Shown here one piece after another: positions 1-8,112 of a stretch of 64,000 nt of DNA (positions are counted from its first letter, which is position 1; the number at the start of each line of letters is the position of its first letter). The notes beneath the pieces were generated by a model. It saw nothing but the letters and a program-made list of their open reading frames with translations, made no database searches and was not told where the DNA came from. The stretch lies in assembly GCF_024391045.1 (NCBI RefSeq), contig NZ_JANFCZ010000013.1, positions 44,654 through 108,653 on the forward strand, written 5' to 3'. The DNA is from Pseudarthrobacter sulfonivorans. GTDB lineage: Bacteria > Actinomycetota > Actinomycetes > Actinomycetales > Micrococcaceae. A program made the position numbers and the translations under genes.

Positions 1-701
1 ACTTCGGCCGGAATCATCTGCAGGCCGGCGAGGATGAGCAGCGCCATGAAGGGCGTGGTCTTCCAGACGTCGGCGATGATCACAGCCCATTTGGCCGGCC
101 ATTCGCTGCCGGTCCACAGGATGGTGGTGTTGAAGAGCTTGTTGGCGATGCCTTCGAAGGCAAAGATGAACAGCCACAGCTTGGCAGTGACGGCAGTGGG
201 GATGGCCCAGGGAACCAGGACCGCTGCGCGGACCAGGCTGCGGCCGCGGAACGTCCGGGCCATGATGAGGGCCATCCAGAAACCGAGGACCGTCTCCAAA
301 GTCACGGTGATGATGGTGAAGAAGAACGTGGTGGCCGTCGCGGACCAGAACTGGCCGCCGAGGGTTCCGGGCGGGCATGCCACCGTCCCGCCGCCGGGTG
401 CCGCGCACTGCTGGGCAAGCCAGTTGACGTAGTTTTGGAAGCCGGCCGGCCCGCCGGCGGTGAACAGCCCGGTGACCGGGTCCAGCCCGGCGTCCTTCTG
501 GAAGGACATCACGATGGCGCTGATAATCGGGTAAACGATCACCACGGCCAGGGCGATGATGGTCGGAGCAAGCAGCCAGGTGGCCCATTTGCCCTGGCTC
601 AGGATCTTGTTGTCCTCACCCACCCCTTTGGGTGCGTGATGGACCGGGGTACCGCCCGACGCCGGTGACTTTACCGGCGTCGGGCCCAATTCGGTTGCCA
701 T
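1..701 (-). CDS. carbohydrate ABC transporter permease (MalF/UgpA-like), 3' end beyond the window
   Basis: The reverse strand reads open from an ATG at 699-701 to the window edge, giving 233 residues; the C-terminal part is missing only because the window ends. After a polar N-terminus of about 40 residues comes a first membrane segment (TWLLAPTIIALA...) and, near residue 120, a second one starting TFFFTIITVTLETVLGFWMAL, typical of binding-protein-dependent transport inner-membrane proteins of the MalF type. It would form half of the membrane channel for sugar uptake. It starts 6 bp after the stop of the binding-protein gene, so the two are one operon, and a second permease is expected just outside the window. 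The sugar is probably an alpha-glucoside, judged from the neighbouring glucosidase. Confidence 0.9.
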   Translation of the reverse strand, partial: MATELGPTPVKSPASGGTPVHHAPKGVGEDNKILSQGKWATWLLAPTIIALAVVIVYPIISAIVMSFQKDAGLDPVTGLFTAGGPAGFQNYVNWLAQQCAAPGGGTVACPPGTLGGQFWSATATTFFFTIITVTLETVLGFWMALIMARTFRGRSLVRAAVLVPWAIPTAVTAKLWLFIFAFEGIANKLFNTTILWTGSEWPAKWAVIIADVWKTTPFMALLILAGLQMIPAE

Positions 702-707
702 GACTGG

Positions 708-1991
708 CTACTGTCCCGCGCTAGCGGATTCGATGGACTTTTGCATGTCTGACAATGCAGATTCCACGGTTTTCTCCCCCTTGATGGCAGAGTAGGCATT
801 TTCCTGGATGGCCTTGGTGACCGCCGGGTAGAAAGGCGTCACCGGACGCGGCACGGCATTCTCGATGGACGTCTTCAACACCGGGAGGTACGGCAGCTTG
901 GCGACCAGTTGCGCGTCGTCGTACAGCGATCCCAGGACCGGGGCCAGCGAGCCCTGGGTGGCGTAGAACTTCTCAGTTTCTTCGGAGGTCATGAACTTCA
1001 GGAAGTCCAGGGCGGTGGCCTTGTTCTTCGAGTAGACACTGACCGCCAGGTTGTGGCCGCCCAGCGAGGAGGCGCCCGGTCCGCTCTTGCCCGGCAGGGC
1101 AGTCATGCCCAGGACGTCCTTGACCTTGGAGGATCCTTCCGTGACGGCCAGGTTGTAGACGTAAGGCCAGTTGCGCAGGAACAGCAGCTTGCCGTCCTGG
1201 AAGGCCTGCCGGCTCTCTTCCTCCTTGTAGGTGATGGCTTCCTTGGGAATGTTGCCGTCGGCATATGCCTTCGCCAGGTTTTCCAGCCCTGTCTTGGCTT
1301 CAGGGGTGTTCAAGCTGGGCTTGCCGTCCTTGTCCAGCACGGAGCCCCCCGAGGAGTTGATGGCTTCGGAGGCATTGACTGTCAGGCCCTCGTATTTGCT
1401 GAACTGGCCCGCGAAGCAGCCAATGTTGTTTGCCTTGGCGATGGAGCACATGCCCATCATTTCGTCCCAGGTCTTAGGCGGGGTGGGAACCAAATCCTTG
1501 CGGTAGTAGAGTATGGCGCCGTCGGAGGTCTGGGGCGCCGCGTACAGCGTTCCCTTATAGGTGGCGCTCTCGACCGTCGGCTTCAGCATGGCGCCGGTGT
1601 CGATCGCCATCTTGTCCTTGAGTGGCTGCAGCCAACCCTTGGCAGCGAACTCGGCTGTCCAAACAACGTCCACGTCAACGACGTCGTAGCCGGCGTCCTT
1701 CGCCTGGAAGTGCTGGACGATGTCGTCGTGCTGCTGGTCGGCCTGGTCCGTCTGCTCCTTGAACGTGACCTTCTCATTCGGGTGGGCGGCGTTCCACTTA
1801 TCGATCAGCGGGCGGACAACGTTGCTGTTGTCCTTGCCCTGGACGTAAGTGATGGGCCCACGGCCGTCGAGGCCCTGTTCGGCATCGCTGCCGCCACCGC
1901 CTGTGCCGCCTCCGCCGCCTCCACAGGCGGAGAGCGTGAGTGCCAGGATGGCGGCGCCGGCGGCGGGTAATAGGAACTTAGGGGATTTCAT
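708..1991 (-). CDS. sugar ABC transporter substrate-binding lipoprotein
   Basis: 427-residue extracellular solute-binding protein of family 1. The N-terminus MKSPKFLLPAAGAAILALTL leads to the lipobox LSAC (Cys23), then a glycine-rich linker, so it is a lipoprotein tethered outside the membrane. Body motifs (YVQGKDN, VDVVWTAEFAAKGWL, PQTSDGAILYYRKDL) match trehalose/maltose/alpha-glucoside binders. I chose the ATG at 1989-1991 over one ten codons upstream because GAGGAG sits 7-8 nt before it and the signal peptide begins there. It is first in an operon with the permease that follows after 6 bp. The divergent alpha-glucosidase and the operator between them suggest import of an alpha-glucoside; the exact sugar cannot be read from sequence. 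Confidence 0.9.
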   Translation of the reverse strand: MKSPKFLLPAAGAAILALTLSACGGGGGGTGGGGSDAEQGLDGRGPITYVQGKDNSNVVRPLIDKWNAAHPNEKVTFKEQTDQADQQHDDIVQHFQAKDAGYDVVDVDVVWTAEFAAKGWLQPLKDKMAIDTGAMLKPTVESATYKGTLYAAPQTSDGAILYYRKDLVPTPPKTWDEMMGMCSIAKANNIGCFAGQFSKYEGLTVNASEAINSSGGSVLDKDGKPSLNTPEAKTGLENLAKAYADGNIPKEAITYKEEESRQAFQDGKLLFLRNWPYVYNLAVTEGSSKVKDVLGMTALPGKSGPGASSLGGHNLAVSVYSKNKATALDFLKFMTSEETEKFYATQGSLAPVLGSLYDDAQLVAKLPYLPVLKTSIENAVPRPVTPFYPAVTKAIQENAYSAIKGEKTVESALSDMQKSIESASAGQ

Positions 1992-2075
1992 GTAGGAGAC
2001 TCCTCGCTGAGTTTCGAGCAAATCGGCAGTGCGGTTGAGTGGTGAGCATCACACTAGTAAGGTTGCTGCATAGAA

Positions 2076-2089
2076 TGCAAGCGTTTACA
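2076..2089. promoter_or_regulatory. LacI-family operator-like palindrome
   Basis: TGCAAGCGTTTACA is an imperfect palindrome around a central CpG (5 of 7 positions symmetrical), the form bound by LacI/GalR-family repressors. It lies in the gap between the divergent transporter and glucosidase starts, so one repressor could control both. No lacI gene is in the window; it may lie beyond position 1. Confidence 0.45.
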
Positions 2090-2114
2090 CGCAATGTTTA
2101 CGGAAAGGATATTT

Positions 2115-3935
2115 TTGGCAGACCGCCCCGCCCCGCATGCAGATTCCTCCGCTCAGGCCTGGTGGACCAGCGCCGTCATCTACCAGATCTACCCACGCTC
2201 GTTCGCGGATGCCAACGGCGACGGAATGGGGGACCTCAAGGGTGTGACGGCACGCTTGCCCTATCTCAAACGGCTTGGCGTTGATGCCGTCTGGCTCTCA
2301 CCCTTCTACAAATCGCCTCAGGCGGACGCCGGCTACGACGTCGCGGACTACCGCCAGGTGGACCCGCTCTTCGGGGCATTGGCTGACTTCGACGAGATGC
2401 TGCAGCAGGCTCACGGCCTGGGCCTAAGAGTCATCGTTGACCTGGTGCCAAACCACACGTCGGACGAACATGTCTGGTTCCGTGAGGCACTGGCGGACGC
2501 CCCCGGATCACCTGCCCGGGACCGCTACATGTTCCGGTCCGGCAAGGATTCCGTTCCCGGTTCAGGACTCGGCGATGTTGCCCCGAACAACTGGAAATCC
2601 ATTTTTGGCGGCCCTGCCTGGACCAGGATCACCGGCGTCGCCGGCAGGCCGGGCCAGTGGTACCTCCACCTGTTTGACACGAAGCAGCCGGACCTGAATT
2701 GGGAGAACACCGAGGTCAAGGAAGAGATGCGGTCCGTGCTGCGTTTCTGGCTGGACCGCGGCGTGGACGGCTTCCGCGTGGACGTTGCCCACGGACTGGT
2801 CAAGGAAGCGGGCCTGCCGGACTGGGAAGGCGTGGCCGCCATGGTGGAAGGCTCCGGGGAGGCCTCCGACAAGCGACGTACGCCGCCGGGCGATGCCCCC
2901 GGCGGACACACCGATGCCCAGGAGCCCCACCGGGCCGTGTCCCCGCAGTATCCGCCGTCGCCGTTCTTCGACCAGGACGGCGTTCATGACATCTACCGCG
3001 ACTGGAACCGCGTCCTCGCCGCCTATGACGGCGATCGGATGCTGGTGGCGGAAGCGTGGGTGGAACCGGCCGAACGCTTGGCCAGGTATGTCCGTCAAGA
3101 CGAAATGCAGCAGGCCTTCAACTTCGACTTCCTCCTTGCCGGGTGGGACGCGGAGCGCATGGCCGAAGCCATCGAGGATTCCCTCCGTGCCGACGCGACC
3201 GTCGGGGCGCCCTCCACCTGGGTGTTGAGTAACCACGACACCGTCCGCCACACCACCCGGTTCGGCCTGGCGGATCCCACCACTTTCCCGAAGGGCATTG
3301 CCGCCGCCGATGAACAGCCGGACGCCGCCCTGGGACTGGCACGCGCCCGCGCGGCTGCCATGGTGTCACTGGCGTTGCCGGGCTCGGCCTACATCTACCA
3401 GGGCGAGGAGCTCGGCCTCCCTGAGCACACCACGCTGCCGGACGAAGCCCGACAGGATCCCACGTTCTTCCGGACCAACGGCGTGGAAGTGGGCCGCGAC
3501 GGCTGCCGGGTTCCGCTCCCCTGGAAGGCGGAGGAACCGGGCTATGGCTTCGCGGAGGCTTTCACCAGTGCCCGCGATGGTGACGCCGGGGCTCCTGCCT
3601 CCCCGTGGCTGCCCCAGCCGGAGTCGTTCAGGGACCTCGCTGCCGACCGGCAGGACGGCGTCGCCGGGTCCACCCTGGAGCTGTACCGCTCAGCTCTGGC
3701 GTTCCGCTCGTCCAACGGCCTGGGAAACGGAACTTTCCGGTGGGCCGGGGTCCATCACCCGGCAAACGGGGTACTGGCCTTTGAGAACGGCAGCGTCCTG
3801 ATCCTCAGCAATATGGGTTCAGGGGCGGCGCCGGTCCCGTCTGGGTATGCGGTGGCGCTCCAGAGCGGGTTGCCGGCGGCCGAGGCCATTGACGCGATAC
3901 CGCCGAACTGTGCGGCCTACCTGACCCGCAACTAG
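2115..3935 (+). CDS. GH13 alpha-glucosidase (oligo-1,6-glucosidase / maltase type)
   Basis: About 606 residues. It is a glycoside hydrolase family 13 enzyme hydrolysing terminal alpha-glucosidic bonds of imported oligosaccharides in the cytosol (no signal peptide). Conserved regions: DAVWLSPFYKSP, DLVPNHTSDEHVWF, GVDGFRVDVAH (nucleophile Asp, near residue 223), VAEAWVE (acid/base Glu, near 313) and SNHDTVRH (third Asp, near 375). An ATG at 2094 is in frame, but GGAAAGGA stands directly before the TTG at 2115, making TTG the better start. A polar insert near residues 255-285 (KRRTPPGDAPGG) is unusual and looks like a surface loop. It is divergent from the sugar transporter and probably shares its operator. 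Confidence 0.88.
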   Translation: MADRPAPHADSSAQAWWTSAVIYQIYPRSFADANGDGMGDLKGVTARLPYLKRLGVDAVWLSPFYKSPQADAGYDVADYRQVDPLFGALADFDEMLQQAHGLGLRVIVDLVPNHTSDEHVWFREALADAPGSPARDRYMFRSGKDSVPGSGLGDVAPNNWKSIFGGPAWTRITGVAGRPGQWYLHLFDTKQPDLNWENTEVKEEMRSVLRFWLDRGVDGFRVDVAHGLVKEAGLPDWEGVAAMVEGSGEASDKRRTPPGDAPGGHTDAQEPHRAVSPQYPPSPFFDQDGVHDIYRDWNRVLAAYDGDRMLVAEAWVEPAERLARYVRQDEMQQAFNFDFLLAGWDAERMAEAIEDSLRADATVGAPSTWVLSNHDTVRHTTRFGLADPTTFPKGIAAADEQPDAALGLARARAAAMVSLALPGSAYIYQGEELGLPEHTTLPDEARQDPTFFRTNGVEVGRDGCRVPLPWKAEEPGYGFAEAFTSARDGDAGAPASPWLPQPESFRDLAADRQDGVAGSTLELYRSALAFRSSNGLGNGTFRWAGVHHPANGVLAFENGSVLILSNMGSGAAPVPSGYAVALQSGLPAAEAIDAIPPNCAAYLTRN

Positions 3936-3948
3936 CCCAGCGCCCCGG

Positions 3949-4560
3949 CTACCGGACGCGCTCGGCCCGGCTGAACCGTGTCCTGGCCCCGGCACCGATG
4001 TGGATCAGGGCGGGCGTGGGCTTTCCCACCACTGCATCCAGGGCCGCCACGAGGTCAGCAACCTCTGCGGCTAACAGGTGCGGCGCCACTCCCTGGCGCG
4101 GTTGAAGCCTGATCTTGAGCGCCGGGGTACCGTGGACGTCGTAGGTGGCCACCGTGGCTCCGGCGAGGTCCGGCCGTTCCGCCAAAGCATGCTTTAGCGC
4201 CTGCTCCGCGACTCCCCCGCTGATCCGCACGTCTCCGGGGACCGCGCCGGGATCGAATTCGGCGACCAGCAGGTTTCCCCGGCCTTTGCCCTGCTGGGCC
4301 AGCCAGGCAACCATGAGGCAAATCAGGATCACCAGGGCAATGGCCATCATGATCCACAGCCAGCTTTCGGGCCGGCCGGGAAACCGGGTGCTGTCGAAGG
4401 CTTGGTTCAGCCCGTTCCAGGCGGCGCCCGACCAGCCGTGCCACCACGTGCCCACGGCGGGCACGGTGGCCAGCAGGACCAGGAGGATGCCCACCGCGAG
4501 CAGTTTGAGTCCGAGGATTCCGAGCAGGATCCGGTTGAGCAGGGACGGTGTGCTGGTCAT
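3949..4560 (-). CDS. alkaline-shock membrane anchor-like protein (AmaP family)
   Basis: 203 residues with two membrane segments (about 10-36 and 68-90) followed by a soluble domain of about 110 residues, the layout of AmaP, which anchors Asp23 to the membrane. It is the last gene of a five-gene operon and overlaps the preceding gene by 4 bp (ATGA). The role is inferred from family and context: membrane partner of the Asp23-like proteins upstream in envelope stress. No catalytic motif is visible. Confidence 0.72.
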   Translation of the reverse strand: MTSTPSLLNRILLGILGLKLLAVGILLVLLATVPAVGTWWHGWSGAAWNGLNQAFDSTRFPGRPESWLWIMMAIALVILICLMVAWLAQQGKGRGNLLVAEFDPGAVPGDVRISGGVAEQALKHALAERPDLAGATVATYDVHGTPALKIRLQPRQGVAPHLLAAEVADLVAALDAVVGKPTPALIHIGAGARTRFSRAERVR

Positions 4561-5204
4561 GCGCCAATCACCCCTGCGGTGGAGATGTTCACGCGGACTT
4601 CCGGCAGAGGTTCCGGCGCCATCGCCCGGAGTTCCTCTTCGACGGCGGCGAGCACTGCCTGCTCCGTCACCGGAACTCCTGAGGTGGGCCGGACATTTAC
4701 GATGACCTGGCGCTGCGAAACCACCACCATGACCTGTTCCGGAGTGACGTTGGCGGCCAGCCGGGCGCTGCGGGCCAGGGCCGAGGCGATGACTTCGTCG
4801 TCCACCACCACGGCGGTCGGGGAGTCGCCGCCGTTCAGCACGTGGCGGGCCCGCCGGCCGGGCAGCACAGCATTAAGCAGAAAGAACAGGCCCGCCATGG
4901 CGATCACGGCGCCGCCGGCACCGAGCAGGAGCGGGGGCACGCCGGCGGGCAGGGCAACAATGCGTTCGGCAGCCAGTTGGGGTTCAATCAGCCACGCCGG
5001 TTGCCCAATGGCGTGCACGGCCGATTCGAGCAGACCGTAGCCTGCGAGACCCATCACCAGCGCCGCCGCCACCACGGACACCGCGGCCCGCGAAGAATGC
5101 GTCTCCCGGTACACCACCTTGCGCATATCCAACTGACGCTCGTCGGACGCCGGCGCGCCCTCCCCGGTGCCCGCTGTGTACTCATCCACCACCTTGTGGC
5201 TCAC
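4557..5204 (-). CDS. DUF6286-type membrane protein of the Asp23 operon
   Basis: 215 residues. An acidic N-terminus is followed by two hydrophobic stretches (about 38-60 and 83-113), then a domain that reads like an Asp23-type alpha/beta module (VIVNVRPTSGVPVTEQAVLA). This matches the actinobacterial family named DUF6286 found beside Asp23 genes. It overlaps both neighbours by 4 bp, so expression is coupled. Function is not established; a structural role at the membrane with the Asp23 proteins is inference. Confidence 0.65.
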   Translation of the reverse strand: MSHKVVDEYTAGTGEGAPASDERQLDMRKVVYRETHSSRAAVSVVAAALVMGLAGYGLLESAVHAIGQPAWLIEPQLAAERIVALPAGVPPLLLGAGGAVIAMAGLFFLLNAVLPGRRARHVLNGGDSPTAVVVDDEVIASALARSARLAANVTPEQVMVVVSQRQVIVNVRPTSGVPVTEQAVLAAVEEELRAMAPEPLPEVRVNISTAGVIGA

Positions 5205-5581
5205 TGGACCCGGCCTCCCTCGCTTGGCTTGACGCCACTTATCCGGATGTCCACCCTGCTCAGGCGGGCACCGCTCAGCACTGTGACCGTGGACAGGATC
5301 CTGCTTTTGGCCTCCACCGTCCGGTCCCAGATGGGTCCGCCAAAAGCGGCCACCCTGCCCGCGTCCCGCAGCACCGCAGTCAGTGGCGGAATCCTGATAG
5401 GTGAGACAAGCGCCAGAGCCAGCAGGCCGTCGTCGTCCGACCAGTCCGCCCGCACATCGTGGGCTTCCACCCCGAGTGCCTCGGCGGCCGCAGCTTTGGC
5501 AAGGCTGGTCAGGGCCTGCGTGCTGATCCGGTTATGACCGTTCAGCCCCGGCGCAGGAACGGAAGGTGCGGCTGCGGTCAT
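5201..5581 (-). CDS. Asp23/Gls24 family protein (short form)
   Basis: 126 residues of soluble alpha/beta type with an Asp23-like pattern (RISTQALTSLAKAAAAEALGV ... VDIRISGV). An upstream extension reaches 5701, but the ATG at 5579-5581 overlaps the stop of the preceding DUF2273 gene by 4 bp, the rule for this operon, and the extra 40 codons look non-conserved. It is the second Asp23-like protein here and probably partners with the longer one encoded first in the operon. Confidence 0.7.
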   Translation of the reverse strand: MTAAAPSVPAPGLNGHNRISTQALTSLAKAAAAEALGVEAHDVRADWSDDDGLLALALVSPIRIPPLTAVLRDAGRVAAFGGPIWDRTVEAKSRILSTVTVLSGARLSRVDIRISGVKPSEGGRVQ

Positions 5582-5769
5582 GATGAGGAGCGCCGGCCGA
5601 TGATTGCATCCAGGACGCCGCGCAGGTCCAGTTTCCCCTCTGCAGCACGGCCCAGCAGGGCCCCGATGGCCATAAAGAGCAGTGAAACCAGGAAGCCCCA
5701 CAGCCCGAATTGGAAGGACATAAACGCCACGAAAGCGCCGACGGCAATGCCCACAACGGTCAGGTTCAC
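5578..5769 (-). CDS. DUF2273-like small membrane protein
   Basis: 63 residues, mostly two hydrophobic helices (VVGIAVGAFVAFMSF and FLVSLLFMAIGALLG) followed by a short charged tail. This size and two-helix form, lying between Asp23 genes, fit DUF2273 proteins. It overlaps both neighbours by 4 bp. It probably offers a small membrane platform for Asp23-family proteins; the role is inferred from genome context only. Confidence 0.72.
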   Translation of the reverse strand: MNLTVVGIAVGAFVAFMSFQFGLWGFLVSLLFMAIGALLGRAAEGKLDLRGVLDAIIGRRSSS

Positions 5770-6293
5770 AGCACTGCCTCCCTCTCGGTTGCCACCGGGG
5801 CTGCGGCCTTGGCCGGGGGCGCCACGTAGACGTCGGTGATTTCGACGTTCACTTCGATGACCTGCAGGCCAACGAGTTCCTCGACGGCACGGTACACCGA
5901 TGCCCGGACCTGGTCGGCAAGGGAGTGCAGAGGGGTTCCGTACGAGGCCACGAGGCTGATGTCCACCGCCACCTGGGTCTCCCCAACCTCGGCCCGGACA
6001 CCCGCGGCATGATCCGAACTGCCCACGGCATCCCGGATGGCGCCCAGCGCCCGTGACGGAACGGAGCCAAGTGAATAGACGCCGGGCACGGCGCGTGCGG
6101 CAATGCCGGCGACTTTGGCCACGGCAGTTTCAGCGATCACCGTGCGGCCATGGCCGGGCACAGGTGACGGGCCGGGTGACGGGGGCACAGGCGACAGGGC
6201 GACAGGCTGGCTGGCAGTGGGCTGACTGGCCGCAAACTGACTGGCGGCAGGCTGGTGGCCGGTCGCTTCGGGTTGTGGGTTCTGGTATTCCAT
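5766..6293 (-). CDS. Asp23/Gls24 family envelope stress response protein
   Basis: 175 residues. The first 50 are a low-complexity tract rich in Gln, Pro, Ala and Ser, with repeats of the form ASQP. The Asp23 domain follows (VIAETAVAKVAGIAARAVPGV ... VAVDISLVASYGTPL ... VIEVNVEITDVYV), the conserved core of the family. GAGAAGGGGAAG precedes the start. It is the first gene of the operon. In Firmicutes such proteins coat the membrane and counter envelope stress; the same is inferred here. The repetitive tail is poorly conserved in appearance and may vary between strains. Confidence 0.85.
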   Translation of the reverse strand: MEYQNPQPEATGHQPAASQFAASQPTASQPVALSPVPPSPGPSPVPGHGRTVIAETAVAKVAGIAARAVPGVYSLGSVPSRALGAIRDAVGSSDHAAGVRAEVGETQVAVDISLVASYGTPLHSLADQVRASVYRAVEELVGLQVIEVNVEITDVYVAPPAKAAAPVATEREAVL

Positions 6294-6489
6294 CAGGCAC
6301 TTCCCCTTCTCTTGTTTCCAACCCTATCCCCTGGCCGGGACAACCTGTTGGAAATTCCGGGCGGGAGCGGTCTGAACGGCTCGTCGGCCCACTAATCCCT
6401 TCCAGCTGGGCATTTCCCCGTCGCAGGCGCCGGGGAAAAGTCCATCCGAGGGGGAAATCCCCCGGACCCGCTTAAAGAAGGGGCCGGGT

Positions 6490-6526
6490 TAAAGAAGAAA
6501 AGCACCAGCTCCGAAGAACTGATGCT
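6490..6526 (-). terminator. intrinsic terminator of the tRNA operon
   Basis: On the reverse strand AGCATCAGTTC pairs with GAGCTGGTGCT (11 bp, two G-U pairs) around a TTCG tetraloop, followed at once by TTTTCTTCTTT. It begins 7 bp after the tRNA-Phe CCA end, so it ends the three-tRNA transcript. Confidence 0.85.
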
Positions 6527-6532
6527 TCCCAG

Positions 6533-6608
6533 TGGTGGCTCCGACCGGCGTCGATCCGGTGACCTTTCGATTTTCAGTCGAACGCTCTACCAACTGAGCT
6601 ACAGAGCC
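6533..6608 (-). tRNA. tRNA-Phe (GAA), CCA encoded
   Basis: The reverse strand begins GGCTCTGTAGCTCAGTTGG and folds into a full cloverleaf. The anticodon loop CTGAAAA gives anticodon GAA. The acceptor stem pairs GGCTCTG with CGGAGCC, and the 3' CCA is encoded in the gene (76 nt with CCA). It is last of a Glu-Asp-Phe tRNA operon. Confidence 0.95.
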
Positions 6609-6656
6609 TAGGTGACATGTCACCATGACCGCCGAAATCTCTTCCGACAACCAGAG

Positions 6657-6730
6657 CGACCCTGACGGGACTTGAACCCGCGACCTCCGCCGTGACAGGG
6701 CGGCGCGCTAACCAACTGCGCTACAGGGCC
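6657..6730 (-). tRNA. tRNA-Asp (GTC)
   Basis: The reverse strand begins GGCCCTGTAGCGCAGTTGG. The anticodon arm CCGCC-CTGTCAC-GGCGG gives anticodon GTC. The acceptor GGCCCTG pairs with CAGGGTC (one G-U). The bases after the discriminator are CTC, so CCA is not encoded, unlike the neighbouring tRNA-Phe. It is 74 nt long. Confidence 0.95.
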
Positions 6731-6821
6731 TTGCTTTTCTTGCTTCGCAGTATCGCTACCGCGTTTTTTCAAGGCCTCCAGCCTACCAGACATTTTCAGT
6801 CTGTTTGACCAGTTCCTTGCG

Positions 6822-6894
6822 TACCCCCAACGGGATTCGAACCCGTGCCGCCGCCGTGAAAGGGCGGTGTCCTAGGCCGCTAGACGATGGGGGC
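6822..6894 (-). tRNA. tRNA-Glu (TTC)
   Basis: The reverse strand begins GCCCCCATCGTCTAGCGG. The anticodon arm CCGCC-CTTTCAC-GGCGG gives anticodon TTC. The acceptor GCCCCCA pairs with TGGGGGT and CCA is not encoded. It is first in the three-tRNA operon, 87 nt downstream of a good promoter. Confidence 0.95.
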
Positions 6895-6980
6895 CAGAAC
6901 CCGTTCGGAACAAAAGAAAAGGCTTCGGGCCGAGGCCGTCAGTCTTTGTCGTTTGGTGTTTCTCCGAACTGGACTCTAAA

Positions 6981-7009
6981 ACTATAGGGCCTTGGACGGA
7001 ATAATCCAA
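6981..7009 (-). promoter_or_regulatory. promoter of the tRNA-Glu/Asp/Phe operon
   Basis: On the reverse strand a -35 box TTGGAT (7004-7009) and a -10 box TATAGT (6981-6986) are separated by exactly 17 nt. They lie about 87 nt before tRNA-Glu and point towards it. No other reverse-strand gene starts nearby. Confidence 0.6.
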
Positions 7010-7061
7010 AATCGGCGCCGAAGGCCTCTACGAATGGCGCGGAACACGCGAAGATGGACCA

Positions 7062-8081
7062 ATGGATGCCGTCGCCGCACTCAACGAAATCGCCTTCTGG
7101 CTGGAGCGCGGGCGCGCTGCCACCTTCAAGGTCCAGGCCTTCCGGAAAGCGGCCGGCGTCATCGCCAACCTGGCACCCGATGAGGTTGCAGCGCGTGCCC
7201 GGGACGGCAGGCTCAAGAGCATGAAAGGTATTGGCGACAGGACCTACCAGGTGGTCCGGCAGGCGGTGGACGGCGAGGTGCCGGACTACCTCGCAGATCT
7301 CCGCGAACGCGGGCACGAACCGCTGGACGACGGCGGCGCCTATCTTCGCGAGGCCCTGCGCGGCGACCTCCACAGCCACAGTGACTGGTCCGACGGCGGG
7401 TCCCCCATCCCGCTGATGGCTGCGGCCGCGCAGGTGCTGGGCCGCGAATACCTGGCCCTGACGGACCATTCCCCGAACCTGACCATCGCCAACGGACTCA
7501 GCGCCGAGCGGCTCACCGAGCAGCTCGACGTGGTGGCCGGGCTCAACAGCGAAAACACGAACGGCTTCAGGCTCCTGGCCGGCATCGAGGTGGACATCCT
7601 GGAATCCGGCGAGCTGGACCAGACGCCGGAAATGCTGGACCGGCTGGACATCGTGGTGGCCAGCGTCCACTCCAAACTCCGCGCGGACCGGGCCACAATG
7701 ACGAAGAGGATGCTCGGCGGCATCACCGATCCGCACACCAACGTGCTGGGTCACTGCACCGGCCGCCTGGTGGAAGGTTCGCGGGGCACCCGGCCGCAGT
7801 CCGAGTTCGATGCCAAGGCGGTATTCGCCGCCTGCGCGGAAAATAACGTGGCCGTCGAGATCAACTCGCGGCCCGAAAGGCAGGACCCGCCGGACAACCT
7901 CATCCAGCTGGCCCTGGACGCCGGGTGCCTGTTCTCCATCGACAGCGACGCCCACGCCCCCGGACAGCTCGACTTCCTCCAGTACGGCGCAGCCCGCGCC
8001 GCCCTGAACGAGGTGCCGGCAGATCGCATCGTGACTACCTGGCCGCTTGACCGGCTTCTGGAATGGGCCGGAAAGTCTTAG
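7062..8081 (+). CDS. PHP-domain phosphoesterase with PolX-type N-terminal domain
   Basis: 339 residues. The N-terminal 90 residues match the helical and HhH start of family X DNA polymerases (ALNEIAFWLERG, FKVQAFRKAAGVI, LKSMKGIGDRTYQVV). The rest is a PHP hydrolase with the full metal-binding set: DLHSHSDWSDG, TDHSPNL, GIEVDIL, ASVHSK, GHCTGR, EINSRPER and IDSDAHAPGQLDF. The palm/nucleotidyltransferase part of a PolX (570-600 aa) is absent, so this is a PHP nuclease or phosphatase with a DNA-binding front end rather than a polymerase. A role in DNA repair is inference. It stands alone, convergent with the DsbA-like gene. Confidence 0.85.
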   Translation: MDAVAALNEIAFWLERGRAATFKVQAFRKAAGVIANLAPDEVAARARDGRLKSMKGIGDRTYQVVRQAVDGEVPDYLADLRERGHEPLDDGGAYLREALRGDLHSHSDWSDGGSPIPLMAAAAQVLGREYLALTDHSPNLTIANGLSAERLTEQLDVVAGLNSENTNGFRLLAGIEVDILESGELDQTPEMLDRLDIVVASVHSKLRADRATMTKRMLGGITDPHTNVLGHCTGRLVEGSRGTRPQSEFDAKAVFAACAENNVAVEINSRPERQDPPDNLIQLALDAGCLFSIDSDAHAPGQLDFLQYGAARAALNEVPADRIVTTWPLDRLLEWAGKS

Positions 8082-8112
8082 GCCATGGGGCCGGGGCGGC
8101 GGGCAGCCGGAC

